The notes: generated by a model not told the origin, from the sequence alone. 6,584 nt of DNA from an uncultured Eubacteriales bacterium (GCA_902803725.1 CADCRD010000193.1:1-6584), one strand, 5' to 3'. Shown: positions 1 to 6,535, counted from the stretch's first letter. Numbers and translations are program-made.

Positions 1-3000
1 ATTTCAGGCAGTAGTAAATCAGACTATCTCAGGCCTTGCATGCGGGCATGTCATCCGGGGCAATGTGGCATTTCTGGGCGGTCCGCTGAGTTTTCTTTCT
101 GAACTGAGAGAACGTTTTATAGAAACGCTTCAGCTGCCGCCGGAGCAGGTCATCTTCCCGGACAACTCTAAATATTTTGTTGCTATAGGTGCGGCAATGC
201 TGGCAGAAAAGCATGATGTGCGCAGTATCAGCGATCTCATCAGCTGCATCAATGATCTCGATGCTGATGAAATGAGCGAGACGAAACATATAGAACCGCT
301 TTTCAGGAATCAGGCTGATTATGATAAATTCCGTGCGCGTCACGATAAAGACAGGATCAGGAGAAAAGATCTTTCAAAGGCTAAGGGAAAGCTGTTCCTC
401 GGTATAGATGCAGGCTCTACTACGACAAAGGCTGCGCTGATCGATGAGGATAAGAATCTTCTCTTTGATTTTTACCGCAGCAATGAAGGCAAACTGATCG
501 AGGCTGTAATTCAGATCCTGAGAAAAATATATGCCGGTATGCCGGAAGGAGCTTATATCGCAAACACATGCGTCACAGGTTATGGTGAGGGTCTAACGAA
601 GGCTGCGTTCAAGGCTGACCTCGGAGAAATAGAGACGATGGCTCACTATAAGGCTGCAGCTGAATTTTTGCCCGGAGTCGATTTCATTCTCGACATTGGC
701 GGCCAGGACATGAAATGCATGAAGATCAAGGACAATGCGATCTATAATATCATGCTTAATGAGGCTTGCTCTTCGGGATGTGGTTCGTTCATAGAAACAT
801 ATGCCAAATCAGTGAATATGGATGCAAAGACTTTCGCAAAAGAAGCATTGTTTTCTGAGGCACCGGTCGATCTGGGAACCCGCTGTACGGTATTCATGAA
901 TTCAAAGGTAAAGCAGGCTCAGAAAGAGGGTGCAACTATCGGCGACATATCTGCCGGTTTGTCCTATTCGGTAATCAAGAATGCATTGTATAAAGTAATA
1001 AAACTCAGAAACAGTGATGAGGCCGGGGATAAGATCGTTGTTCAGGGGGGAACGTTCCTCAATGATGCAGTTCTGCGCAGCATGGAAAGGATCATTGGCA
1101 AGAACGTCACCAGACCGGATATTGCCGGCATCATGGGTGCTTATGGCGCAGCCCTTATCGCAAAAGAAAATTACGTTGAAGACACGGTTTCATCCATCCT
1201 CGGACCTGAGCAACTGGACAGCTTTACTATAGAAAACAGTCACGCGCGATGCGGCGGCTGTGAGAACAACTGTCTGCTTACGATCAACAAATTCAGTGAT
1301 GGAAGCAGATTCATCACAGGCAATCGCTGTGAGCGCGGAGAAGGAAAACAGAAAAACGAGAACAGCAATCCGAATCTTTATGAATTCAAATTCAACAGAT
1401 TATTTGATTACGAGCCTCTGAGCGAAGAAGCTTCTCTAAGAGGCACGGTAGGAATTCCCCGTGTTCTGAACATGTATGAAAATTATCCGTTCTGGTTCAC
1501 GTTCTTTACAAAGCTGGGATTCAGAGTACTTCTCTCGCCGCAATCCAGCAAGGCGATCTATGAATCGGGAATGGAAACGATATCATCTGATACGGCCTGT
1601 TATCCGGCTAAGATGGTCCACGGGCATATAAAATGGCTCGTTGACCAGGGATGCAAATGGATATTTTATCCCAGCATCAATTACGAGAGGATAGAGGATC
1701 CGACGGCTCCAAATCACTATAACTGTCCGATCGTTGCGACATATCCTGAGGTAATAGGCAATAATATGGACGATGTCTTTGAAGAAGAAGACGTCAGATT
1801 TTCGCACCCGTTCCTGCCATATGACGATGACAGCAGACTGGCGCGTGAACTCTTTAAAACTATTGGGTTCTCCGGCGTTACAAAGTCTGAGGTCGCAGAA
1901 GCTGTAAAGGCAGCAAGAGAAGAAGACAGAAAGTTCCACGGAGAGATCCGAAAGGCAGGCGAATATGCTCTTCGGTATGCGCGTCAGAACGGAAAGAAAG
2001 CCGTAGTGCTGGCAGGCCGGCCATATCATCTGGATCCCGAGATCAATCACGGTATCGACAAGCTGATAGCATCATTCGACATGGTGGTACTATCAGAAGA
2101 TTCGGTTGCGCATCTGGCTGATTTTGAACGTCCGATCAGAGTCCTCGACCAGTGGATGTACCATTCAAGAATGTATCGTGCAGCAACGTTTGTTGCCCAG
2201 ACTGATGATATAGAACTGGTACAGCTTAATTCATTCGGATGCGGGCTTGATGCCGTGACTACCGACCAGGTCGAGGAGATCCTGGAAAAGAGCAACAAGC
2301 TTTACACAGTTCTCAAAATAGACGAAGTCAACTCGCTTGGCGCGGCAAAGATAAGGATCAGATCACTGAAAGCCGCAATGGACGAGCGTGAGAAGAATGA
2401 CATAAAACATAAAGAAAATACAGAGCCTTTTAAGAGGAAGATCTTCGGAAAGGAGATGAAAAACGATTACACGATACTGATACCGCAGATGTCGCCTTTG
2501 CATTTCCAGTTCCTTGAAACAGCTTTGGGGCGTGAAGGATATAAGACAGTTCTGCTGCCTGAAGTTGATACGAATGCTGTAGATGAGGGCCTGAAATATA
2601 TCAACAACGATGCCTGCTATCCGACTATCGTTTCTTTGGGCCAGATCATTTCTTATCTTAAGAACGGCGATCTGGATCTCGACAAGACGGCCATATTCAT
2701 GTCGCAGACCGGCGGAGGATGCAGAGCCAGCAACTATGTTGCTCTGCTGAGAAAGGCTCTTAAGGACCTTGATATGCCGCAGATCCCTGTTATAAGCGTT
2801 AACTGGGCAGGTCTCGAAACGAATCCGGGATTCAAGATAACATTGCCGCTGATAAAGCGTATACTGATGGGATTTGTTTATGGCGATATTTTCATGAAGG
2901 TGCTGTATGCCACACGTCCGTATGAAAAGGTCCCGGGTTCCGCAAATGCGCTCTATGCCAAGTGGTCCCGCGTCGCACGCAGAAATGTATATACAGGTTC

Positions 3001-3673
3001 TCTTATTAAGTTCAAAAGCACGGTGAAATCGATCGTCAGGGCGTTCGATGCACTGGAACTGGATGAAACCATAAAGAAACCGAAGGTCGGCGTCGTGGGT
3101 GAAATCCTTGTTAAATATCATCCGAATGCGAACAATGATATTGTTGGAGTCATCGAAAGCGAAGGCGGAGAAGCAGTGGTGCTGGATCTGATAGATTTCT
3201 TCCTGTACGGAATGTACAGCAAAGAATTTAACTACAAGCACCTTTCAGGCTCTAAAAAGCAGATGAATATCAACAAGGCGGGTATTGCTGCGGTCGAATT
3301 CATGAGGAAGACGGCAAGACAGGCACTTGATGAGAGCAAACGATTCAAACCGCCTGCATTCATCAGTGAGACTGCTGAAAAAGCTCAGGAGATCATATCG
3401 CTGGGCAACCAGTGTGGTGAGGGCTGGCTGCTGACAGGTGAAATGGTCGAACTCATAGACAGCGGCGTCGAAAACATTGTCTGTATGCAGCCGTTTGCGT
3501 GCCTGCCAAACCATGTAACGGGCAAGGGTATGCTCAAGGCTCTTCGCAAGCGCAATCCATATGCCAATGTGGTTGCAATCGACTATGACCCGGGTGCCAG
3601 CGATGTTAACCAGCTGAACCGTATCAAGCTGATGATGGCGACGGCTTATAAGAATCTTGAAAAACACAGCTGA
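1..3673 (+). CDS. Fused acyl-CoA dehydratase activase / 2-hydroxyacyl-CoA dehydratase-like protein (5' partial)
   Basis: The frame is open to the left edge (first whole codon at 2), so the start lies upstream; 1223 residues are visible, numbered here from that codon. Residues 1-70 are the tail of a first ASKHA (BadF/BcrA/HgdC) ATPase domain (GGPLSFL). A complete second ASKHA domain covers about 131-375: phosphate-1 loop GIDAGSTTTK at 134, phosphate-2 DIGGQD at 231, adenosine motif VVQGGT at 346. Its Cys256 (ACSSGCG) and Cys295 (TRCTVF) are 39 apart, as are the two ligands of the subunit-bridging [4Fe-4S] cluster in HgdC. A cysteine-rich linker (417-443) precedes a DUF2229-type region from about 484. 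Dehydratase-like modules follow, with ACYP motifs (Cys533, Cys872), GGGC (Cys907) and CMQPFAC (Cys1161, Cys1167). Known relatives use ATP to drive low-potential electron transfer to an iron-sulfur dehydratase or reductase; the substrate of these fused versions is unknown to me. It is probably cytosolic: no membrane segment was noticed. No convincing terminator follows it. Confidence 0.9.
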   Translation, partial: FQAVVNQTISGLACGHVIRGNVAFLGGPLSFLSELRERFIETLQLPPEQVIFPDNSKYFVAIGAAMLAEKHDVRSISDLISCINDLDADEMSETKHIEPLFRNQADYDKFRARHDKDRIRRKDLSKAKGKLFLGIDAGSTTTKAALIDEDKNLLFDFYRSNEGKLIEAVIQILRKIYAGMPEGAYIANTCVTGYGEGLTKAAFKADLGEIETMAHYKAAAEFLPGVDFILDIGGQDMKCMKIKDNAIYNIMLNEACSSGCGSFIETYAKSVNMDAKTFAKEALFSEAPVDLGTRCTVFMNSKVKQAQKEGATIGDISAGLSYSVIKNALYKVIKLRNSDEAGDKIVVQGGTFLNDAVLRSMERIIGKNVTRPDIAGIMGAYGAALIAKENYVEDTVSSILGPEQLDSFTIENSHARCGGCENNCLLTINKFSDGSRFITGNRCERGEGKQKNENSNPNLYEFKFNRLFDYEPLSEEASLRGTVGIPRVLNMYENYPFWFTFFTKLGFRVLLSPQSSKAIYESGMETISSDTACYPAKMVHGHIKWLVDQGCKWIFYPSINYERIEDPTAPNHYNCPIVATYPEVIGNNMDDVFEEEDVRFSHPFLPYDDDSRLARELFKTIGFSGVTKSEVAEAVKAAREEDRKFHGEIRKAGEYALRYARQNGKKAVVLAGRPYHLDPEINHGIDKLIASFDMVVLSEDSVAHLADFERPIRVLDQWMYHSRMYRAATFVAQTDDIELVQLNSFGCGLDAVTTDQVEEILEKSNKLYTVLKIDEVNSLGAAKIRIRSLKAAMDEREKNDIKHKENTEPFKRKIFGKEMKNDYTILIPQMSPLHFQFLETALGREGYKTVLLPEVDTNAVDEGLKYINNDACYPTIVSLGQIISYLKNGDLDLDKTAIFMSQTGGGCRASNYVALLRKALKDLDMPQIPVISVNWAGLETNPGFKITLPLIKRILMGFVYGDIFMKVLYATRPYEKVPGSANALYAKWSRVARRNVYTGSLIKFKSTVKSIVRAFDALELDETIKKPKVGVVGEILVKYHPNANNDIVGVIESEGGEAVVLDLIDFFLYGMYSKEFNYKHLSGSKKQMNINKAGIAAVEFMRKTARQALDESKRFKPPAFISETAEKAQEIISLGNQCGEGWLLTGEMVELIDSGVENIVCMQPFACLPNHVTGKGMLKALRKRNPYANVVAIDYDPGASDVNQLNRIKLMMATAYKNLEKHS

Positions 3674-3794
3674 TCATTGCTCGGAAACGTTCGGTTCAGA
3701 CTATGGTCTTTATCAGGACACACTGCTGCTCAGTGCAAATTATTAGTTGAACATTATTTAAATTGATTCAGGGGATATAACTAAAAATAACCTG

Positions 3795-3823
3795 TTGAGC
3801 AAATCGGTAATCGGGTGTATAAT
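3795..3823 (+). promoter_or_regulatory. SigA-type promoter of the yebC-family gene
   Basis: TTGAGC at 3795-3800 and a perfect TATAAT at 3818-3823 are separated by exactly 17 bases. This predicts a transcript start near 3830 and a short leader of about 30 bases before the start codon at 3862. It is the only strong promoter in the 188-base gap after the giant gene. The rest of that gap (3674-3794) holds only weak small dyads and AT-rich sequence. The downstream gene is therefore probably transcribed on its own, with possible readthrough from upstream. Confidence 0.82.
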
Positions 3824-3861
3824 ACTGCACGGAAAAATCAGAGAAAGGATATGATAATACT

Positions 3862-4587
3862 ATGGGAAGACATGGAACGATAGCAGGAAGAAAGGAATCA
3901 CAGGATAAGCGCCGTGCGGCTTTATTCACAAAATACGCACGTGTTATCACAGTTGCGGCCAGAGACGGCGGAGATCCTGAATACAATATAGCTCTTAAAC
4001 ATGCGATAGATAAGGCAAAGGGCATCAATATGCCGAATGCAAATATAGACAGAGCCATCAAAAAAGGAACAGGGGAGATCGCCGGCGAGGTCTACGAAGA
4101 AATGATATTTGAAGGATATGGTCCTTCAGGTGTTGCATTTGTGGTCGAGACACTGACAGACAACAAGAACAGGACAACAGCATCTGTCCGCAGTTCGTTC
4201 GATAAATACGGCGGCAATCTCGGCACTCCGGGATGTGTTTCGTACATGTTTAACCGTAAAGGTGTTATTGTAATAGAAAAGACAGATGAAATCGACGGCG
4301 ATGAGCTGATGGAAGCAGCACTCGAAGCAGGCATGGAAGACATGCAGGAATATGATGACAGCTTTGAGATCCTGACAGACCCCAATGATTTCAATGAAGT
4401 AAAGGATGCTATAATTGCCGCAGGATATAAACCTGTCGAAGCCGACATCGAAAACATTCCTAATATGGAATCAGAACCGACAGATCCTGATGATATCAAG
4501 AACCTGAAGAAAATGTTCGAAGTCCTTGAAGACAATGACGATGTTCAGAAGGTATATCACAACAGCAGCGTCAGTCTGGAAGATTAA
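3862..4587 (+). CDS. yebC: YebC/PmpR/TACO1 family regulatory or translation factor
   Basis: The 241-residue product has the usual YebC length and opens with the family signature MGRHGTIAGRK, followed by an FTKYAR helix. Next comes the GGDPEYN...AIDKAKGINMPNANIDRAIKKGTG segment of the N-terminal helical domain (about 1-77), then the two-part alpha/beta region with EGYGPSGVAFVVE, NRTTASVRSSFDKYGGNLG and an acidic C-terminus. Family members are cytosolic. Some are described as DNA-binding regulators (PmpR), while mitochondrial TACO1 and some bacterial paralogues help ribosomes through difficult, proline-rich stretches. The sequence alone does not decide between these roles; the N-terminus looks closer to the widespread YebC1 type than to the YeeI type. 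The ATG at 3862 follows AAAGGA (3844-3849) by 12 bases, slightly long. A nearer ATG at 3851 is out of frame and almost touches that site. The gene ends in tandem stops (TAA TAG). It has its own promoter and terminator, and no ruvC neighbour. Confidence 0.93.
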   Translation: MGRHGTIAGRKESQDKRRAALFTKYARVITVAARDGGDPEYNIALKHAIDKAKGINMPNANIDRAIKKGTGEIAGEVYEEMIFEGYGPSGVAFVVETLTDNKNRTTASVRSSFDKYGGNLGTPGCVSYMFNRKGVIVIEKTDEIDGDELMEAALEAGMEDMQEYDDSFEILTDPNDFNEVKDAIIAAGYKPVEADIENIPNMESEPTDPDDIKNLKKMFEVLEDNDDVQKVYHNSSVSLED

Positions 4588-4605
4588 TAGTCAGATTTTG
4601 TCAGT

Positions 4606-4638
4606 AAAAGCGGGAAAAATTTAAGCCCGCTTTTTTTT
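4606..4638 (+). terminator. Intrinsic terminator after yebC
   Basis: AAAAGCGGG (4606-4614) is the exact reverse complement of CCCGCTTTT (4626-4634), giving a 9-bp stem with an 11-base loop. An unbroken run of eight T residues (4631-4638) follows the GC core. It starts 18 bases after the yebC stop and should separate this transcript from alr. Confidence 0.93.
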
Positions 4639-4685
4639 ATGCGGCACATGGAAAAAAGAGAAAAGGATAAAATCCGTAAAAGAAT

Positions 4686-4697
4686 GCACAATTGTGC
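4686..4697. repeat. Perfect 12-bp palindrome upstream of the alr promoter
   Basis: GCACAATTGTGC reads identically on both strands. Its centre is about 43 bases before the transcript start inferred from the extended -10 at 4720-4728, a position where an activator could touch RNA polymerase. The dyad is visible directly; a role as an operator is inference, and I do not recognise the sequence as the site of a particular regulator family. Confidence 0.45.
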
Positions 4698-4718
4698 TGA
4701 TGAAATATGATTACATCA
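4698..4718. repeat. Inverted repeat TGATG-N11-CATCA over the alr -35 region
   Basis: TGATG (4698-4702) and CATCA (4714-4718) form a 21-bp interrupted dyad that begins directly after the 12-bp palindrome and ends two bases before the extended -10. It covers the place where a -35 element would be, and none is recognisable there. It could be a repressor or activator site, but five-base arms with an eleven-base spacer may also arise by chance. Confidence 0.25.
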
Positions 4719-4719
4719 A

Positions 4720-4728
4720 TGGTATACT
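4720..4728 (+). promoter_or_regulatory. Extended -10 promoter of alr
   Basis: TGG directly before TATACT (4723-4728) makes a perfect TGn extended -10 with a five-of-six hexamer. No good -35 lies 16-18 bases upstream, which fits extended -10 promoters or activator-dependent ones. The transcript would start near 4735 and give a leader of roughly 93 bases before the alr start codon. Confidence 0.6.
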
Positions 4729-4752
4729 GAAAACGTCGAAACAGATATGAAA

Positions 4753-4766
4753 ATGTGATAACACAT
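4753..4766. repeat. Inverted repeat ATGTG-N4-CACAT in the alr leader
   Basis: ATGTG (4753-4757) and CACAT (4762-4766) flank ATAA. The site lies roughly 20-30 bases downstream of the predicted alr transcript start, so it could act as a roadblock operator in DNA or as a small 5-bp hairpin in RNA. No regulator can be named from the sequence. Confidence 0.3.
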
Positions 4767-4827
4767 ACTTTGAACAAGGGACAATAATGTCGCAAAAATA
4801 GCGCAGTAAAATGGCAGGAGAAAGATT

Positions 4828-5964
4828 ATGTATAAAGAAACATTAAGACCGGCATGGGTCGAGGTAAATCTTAAGAATTTCGAATATAATGTTCAGTCCG
4901 TTAGGAATCATATTGGAGAAGGGCATGAGCTAATTGGCGTGGTCAAGGCCGACGGCTATGGCTGCGGTTCGGTGAGGATCTGTGAAAAGCTCAGAGCAAT
5001 GGGTGTTCATTGGTTCGCGACGGCTTCTTTAGGTGAAGCTGTTACATTAAAAACTCATGGTTTTTCTTATGATGAAGTGATCATTCTTGGTTTGTCATCT
5101 GAAGAAAATGCAGATTCTATCGTTTATTACAATGTGATCCCGGCACTGGACTCGTATGAATTTGCAAAGGTATTGTCTGATGAAGGCAGACGACAGGGAA
5201 AAACAGCAAGAGGTATCATTGCGTTTGATACGGGAATGGGGCGTATAGGTTACAGACCGGATGACGATTATATTTCTGAAATCAAAAAGATGGATGAGCT
5301 GCCGAATTTTGAATATGTTGGTATGTTTTCGCATATGTCGGATGCCGACAACGCCGACAAGGAATATTCTTACTATCAGCTGGAAAATTACAGGAAGATA
5401 ATCAGTAAACTTGAAGAGAACGGCATAGACATGAAGATAAAGAGTTTCTCGAACAGTGCCAGCATCATAGATTTGCCGGACACTTATTATACTCATGTCA
5501 GACCCGGGATCATTCTTTACGGACATTATTCAATGGACGAACTGAACAAGGATCAGGTGCCGATAAAAAAGGTGATGCAGGTCAAGGCCAACATCATGAA
5601 GATCAAAGAGGTAAATGAAGGTGATTCGGTTGGATATGGCCGCAGATTCAGAGCGGGCAGAAAGAGTTTGATCGCGACATGCAACGTCGGATACGCAGAT
5701 GGGTATCCGCGTCCCTGGTCACCCAAAGCCAGAGTGATCGTAAATGGTGTTTATGCTCCGGTTGCAGGTAATATCTGTATGGATCAGTTTATGATCGATG
5801 TGACGGATGTTCCGGATGTCAGGGTCGGTGACGAAGTGATCCTGATGGGTCAGTCAGGTGATCTTGAAATCACAGCTGAAGAAATCGGCGAGGCAACAGG
5901 CACAATTCCGAATGAGATAATTGCTGCGTTCGGTCAGAGACTGCCACGTGTATATATTCCTTGA
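4828..5964 (+). CDS. alr: Alanine racemase
   Basis: This PLP enzyme interconverts L- and D-alanine in the cytosol, supplying D-alanine for peptidoglycan. The 378-residue length is normal for the family. The N-terminal TIM-barrel (about 1-245) carries the PLP-lysine motif VVKADGYG with Lys40; SHMSDAD; and VRPGIILYG with Arg225, the residue expected to contact the PLP pyridine nitrogen. The C-terminal beta domain carries VGYGRRF with the catalytic Tyr270, GYADGYPR, and GNICMDQFMIDVTD, which shapes the substrate entrance at the dimer interface. In the DTGMGR motif (134-139) the arginine is kept, but the lysine two residues before the Asp, carbamylated in the Geobacillus and E. coli enzymes, is Ala132. 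AGGAG at 4816-4820 sits seven bases before the ATG at 4828. The gene appears to be transcribed alone from the extended -10 promoter; no terminator fits before rpsO, so readthrough into rpsO is likely. Confidence 0.95.
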   Translation: MYKETLRPAWVEVNLKNFEYNVQSVRNHIGEGHELIGVVKADGYGCGSVRICEKLRAMGVHWFATASLGEAVTLKTHGFSYDEVIILGLSSEENADSIVYYNVIPALDSYEFAKVLSDEGRRQGKTARGIIAFDTGMGRIGYRPDDDYISEIKKMDELPNFEYVGMFSHMSDADNADKEYSYYQLENYRKIISKLEENGIDMKIKSFSNSASIIDLPDTYYTHVRPGIILYGHYSMDELNKDQVPIKKVMQVKANIMKIKEVNEGDSVGYGRRFRAGRKSLIATCNVGYADGYPRPWSPKARVIVNGVYAPVAGNICMDQFMIDVTDVPDVRVGDEVILMGQSGDLEITAEEIGEATGTIPNEIIAAFGQRLPRVYIP

Positions 5965-5989
5965 CATGCTGTACCATAAATGCTAATAT
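5961..5989 (+). promoter_or_regulatory. Strong SigA promoter of rpsO, overlapping the alr stop
   Basis: A perfect TTGACA at 5961-5966 is followed after exactly 17 bases by TAATAT at 5984-5989, with TGC (5981-5983) completing an extended -10. The alr stop codon TGA (5962-5964) lies inside the -35 hexamer. The transcript would begin near 5996, giving a leader of about 88 bases that contains the structured rpsO element. This strength fits a highly expressed ribosomal protein gene. Confidence 0.85.
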
Positions 5990-6007
5990 TAATCGTTCGT
6001 TAAACTG

Positions 6008-6075
6008 ATACCTTTTCTTAGTCGACCGACCACTCCTGACGGCGACCCGGAAAAGGTGTATGAAAGAAAAGGAGT
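6008..6075 (+). promoter_or_regulatory. Probable S15 autoregulatory leader (rpsO pseudoknot)
   Basis: Outer stem: 6008-6017 pairs with 6050-6059 (ten pairs, one G-U), and U6018-G6049 can extend it. Inner stem: GUCG (6021-6024) plus CCG (6026-6028) pairs with CGG (6040-6042) plus CGAC (6043-6046), with A6025 bulged and an 11-base loop (6029-6039). In that loop ACUCCU (6032-6037) is exactly complementary to AGGAGU (6070-6075), the rpsO Shine-Dalgarno, so a 6-bp pseudoknot can form. The step C6017-G6050 / U6018-G6049 gives 5'-GG-3' against 5'-CU-3', the same arrangement as the GU/GC motif that S15 recognises in 16S rRNA. S15 is known to repress its own mRNA through leader structures that differ between phyla, including a pseudoknot in E. 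coli. The pairing is seen in the sequence; S15 binding is inference. Confidence 0.72.
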
Positions 6076-6083
6076 ATTTTGTC

Positions 6084-6350
6084 ATGATAACAAAAGAACA
6101 AAAAGCGCAGATAATGCAGGAATATCAGCTCAAAGAAGGCGACACCGGTTCACCGGAAGTACAGGTAGCACTTCTGACATACAGAATCAATGACCTGAAC
6201 GAGCATCTGAAGATCCATAAAAAAGACCATCACTCAAGAAGGGGACTTCTGAAGATGGTAGGTCAGAGAAGAAATCTTCTGAACTATCTTAAGGAAAAAG
6301 ACCTTGAAAGATACAGAAGCCTGATCGCAAGACTGGGACTCAGAAAGTAA
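6084..6350 (+). CDS. rpsO: 30S ribosomal protein S15
   Basis: S15 is a primary-binding protein of the small ribosomal subunit that organises the central domain of 16S rRNA. The 88-residue product matches the family along its whole length: DTGSPEVQ (20-27), LTYRINDLNEHLKIHKKDHHSRRGLL (30-55) with the rRNA-contacting His41, Asp48 and Ser51, then the RRNLLNYL helix and the LGLRK end. The start is the ATG at 6084, nine bases after AAGGAG (6069-6074), giving the canonical MITKEQK N-terminus. An in-frame ATG at 6060 would add eight residues, but it lies upstream of that ribosome site, has none of its own, and would place the regulatory region inside the gene. Expression is likely driven by the strong promoter at 5961 and controlled by the leader fold. 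pnp follows, as in many bacteria. Confidence 0.98.
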   Translation: MITKEQKAQIMQEYQLKEGDTGSPEVQVALLTYRINDLNEHLKIHKKDHHSRRGLLKMVGQRRNLLNYLKEKDLERYRSLIARLGLRK

Positions 6351-6356
6351 TCATAA

Positions 6357-6392
6357 AAATAAACAGCGGGGCATATGTCCTCGCTTTTATTT
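6357..6392 (+). terminator. Intrinsic terminator between rpsO and pnp
   Basis: AGCGGGG (6365-6371) pairs with CCTCGCT (6379-6385), seven pairs including one G-U, around a seven-base loop. AAATAAA (6357-6363) can extend the stem by pairing with TTTATTT (6386-6392) past a bulged C6364, and the same T-rich arm serves as the U-tract. The E. coli rpsO-pnp pair also has a partial terminator at this place, so some readthrough into pnp is plausible. Confidence 0.85.
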
Positions 6393-6506
6393 GTGTGTGA
6401 TGCATTGATAGAATAAATGCCTTCCTGAGATGGATCACATGCTATACGTTTTTTTAGCTAATCTGTGTTCTGTAAAATGACTAATCAGAAACGGATTGCG
6501 TGGAAG

Positions 6507-6535
6507 TATATTAACAGGAGGTAGTTGTTAATATG
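6507..6535 (+). promoter_or_regulatory. Hairpin enclosing the pnp ribosome site and start codon
   Basis: ATATTAACA (6508-6516) is the exact reverse complement of TGTTAATAT (6526-6534); U6507 with G6535 can add a wobble pair. The nine-base loop (6517-6525) exposes most of the AGGAGGT Shine-Dalgarno (6516-6522), while all three bases of the start codon (6533-6535) fall in the stem. The stem is AU-rich (one G-C pair), so it may open with temperature, ribosome binding or a ligand. A regulatory role is inference; the inverted repeat itself is exact. Confidence 0.6.

Noticed and set aside
65..67. GTG as the start of the giant gene.
   Set aside because: The frame is open back to the window edge, and the 21 upstream codons (FQAVVNQTISGLACG...) continue the ATPase domain, so this is an internal valine.
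2363..3241. A 292-codon open frame on the minus strand inside the giant gene, with further minus-strand frames at 1583-2298, 3245-3667, 4092-4535 and 5095-5526.
   Set aside because: They lie antisense to well-supported coding regions and their translations show no family resemblance or domain pattern.
3698..3735. Small hairpins after the giant gene: AGAC-TATG-GTCT (3698-3709) and CACTG-CTGCT-CAGTG (3721-3735).
   Set aside because: The stems are only four and five pairs, and neither is followed by a proper T-run, so they do not make a credible terminator.
3776..3781. TATAAC as a second -10 upstream of yebC, with TTGAAC at 3747-3752.
   Set aside because: The spacing is 23 bases, too long, and a much better promoter lies at 3795-3823.
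4639..4710. A 23-residue ORF (MRHMEKREKD...) between the yebC terminator and the alr promoter.
   Set aside because: It starts at the end of the terminator T-run, has no ribosome site, and should not be transcribed from either neighbouring promoter.
6060..6083. An upstream in-frame ATG that would lengthen S15 by eight residues (MKEKEYFV).
   Set aside because: It lies upstream of the clear AAGGAG site at 6069-6074, has no ribosome site of its own, and would give an N-terminus not seen in S15; the ATG at 6084 gives the standard 88-residue protein.
6440..6478. Possible pnp promoters: TGCTATACG (extended -10 like, 6440-6448) and TAAAAT (6473-6478) with TTTTTA upstream.
   Set aside because: Hexamer matches are weak and neither has a convincing -35; readthrough of the rpsO terminator could serve pnp equally well.
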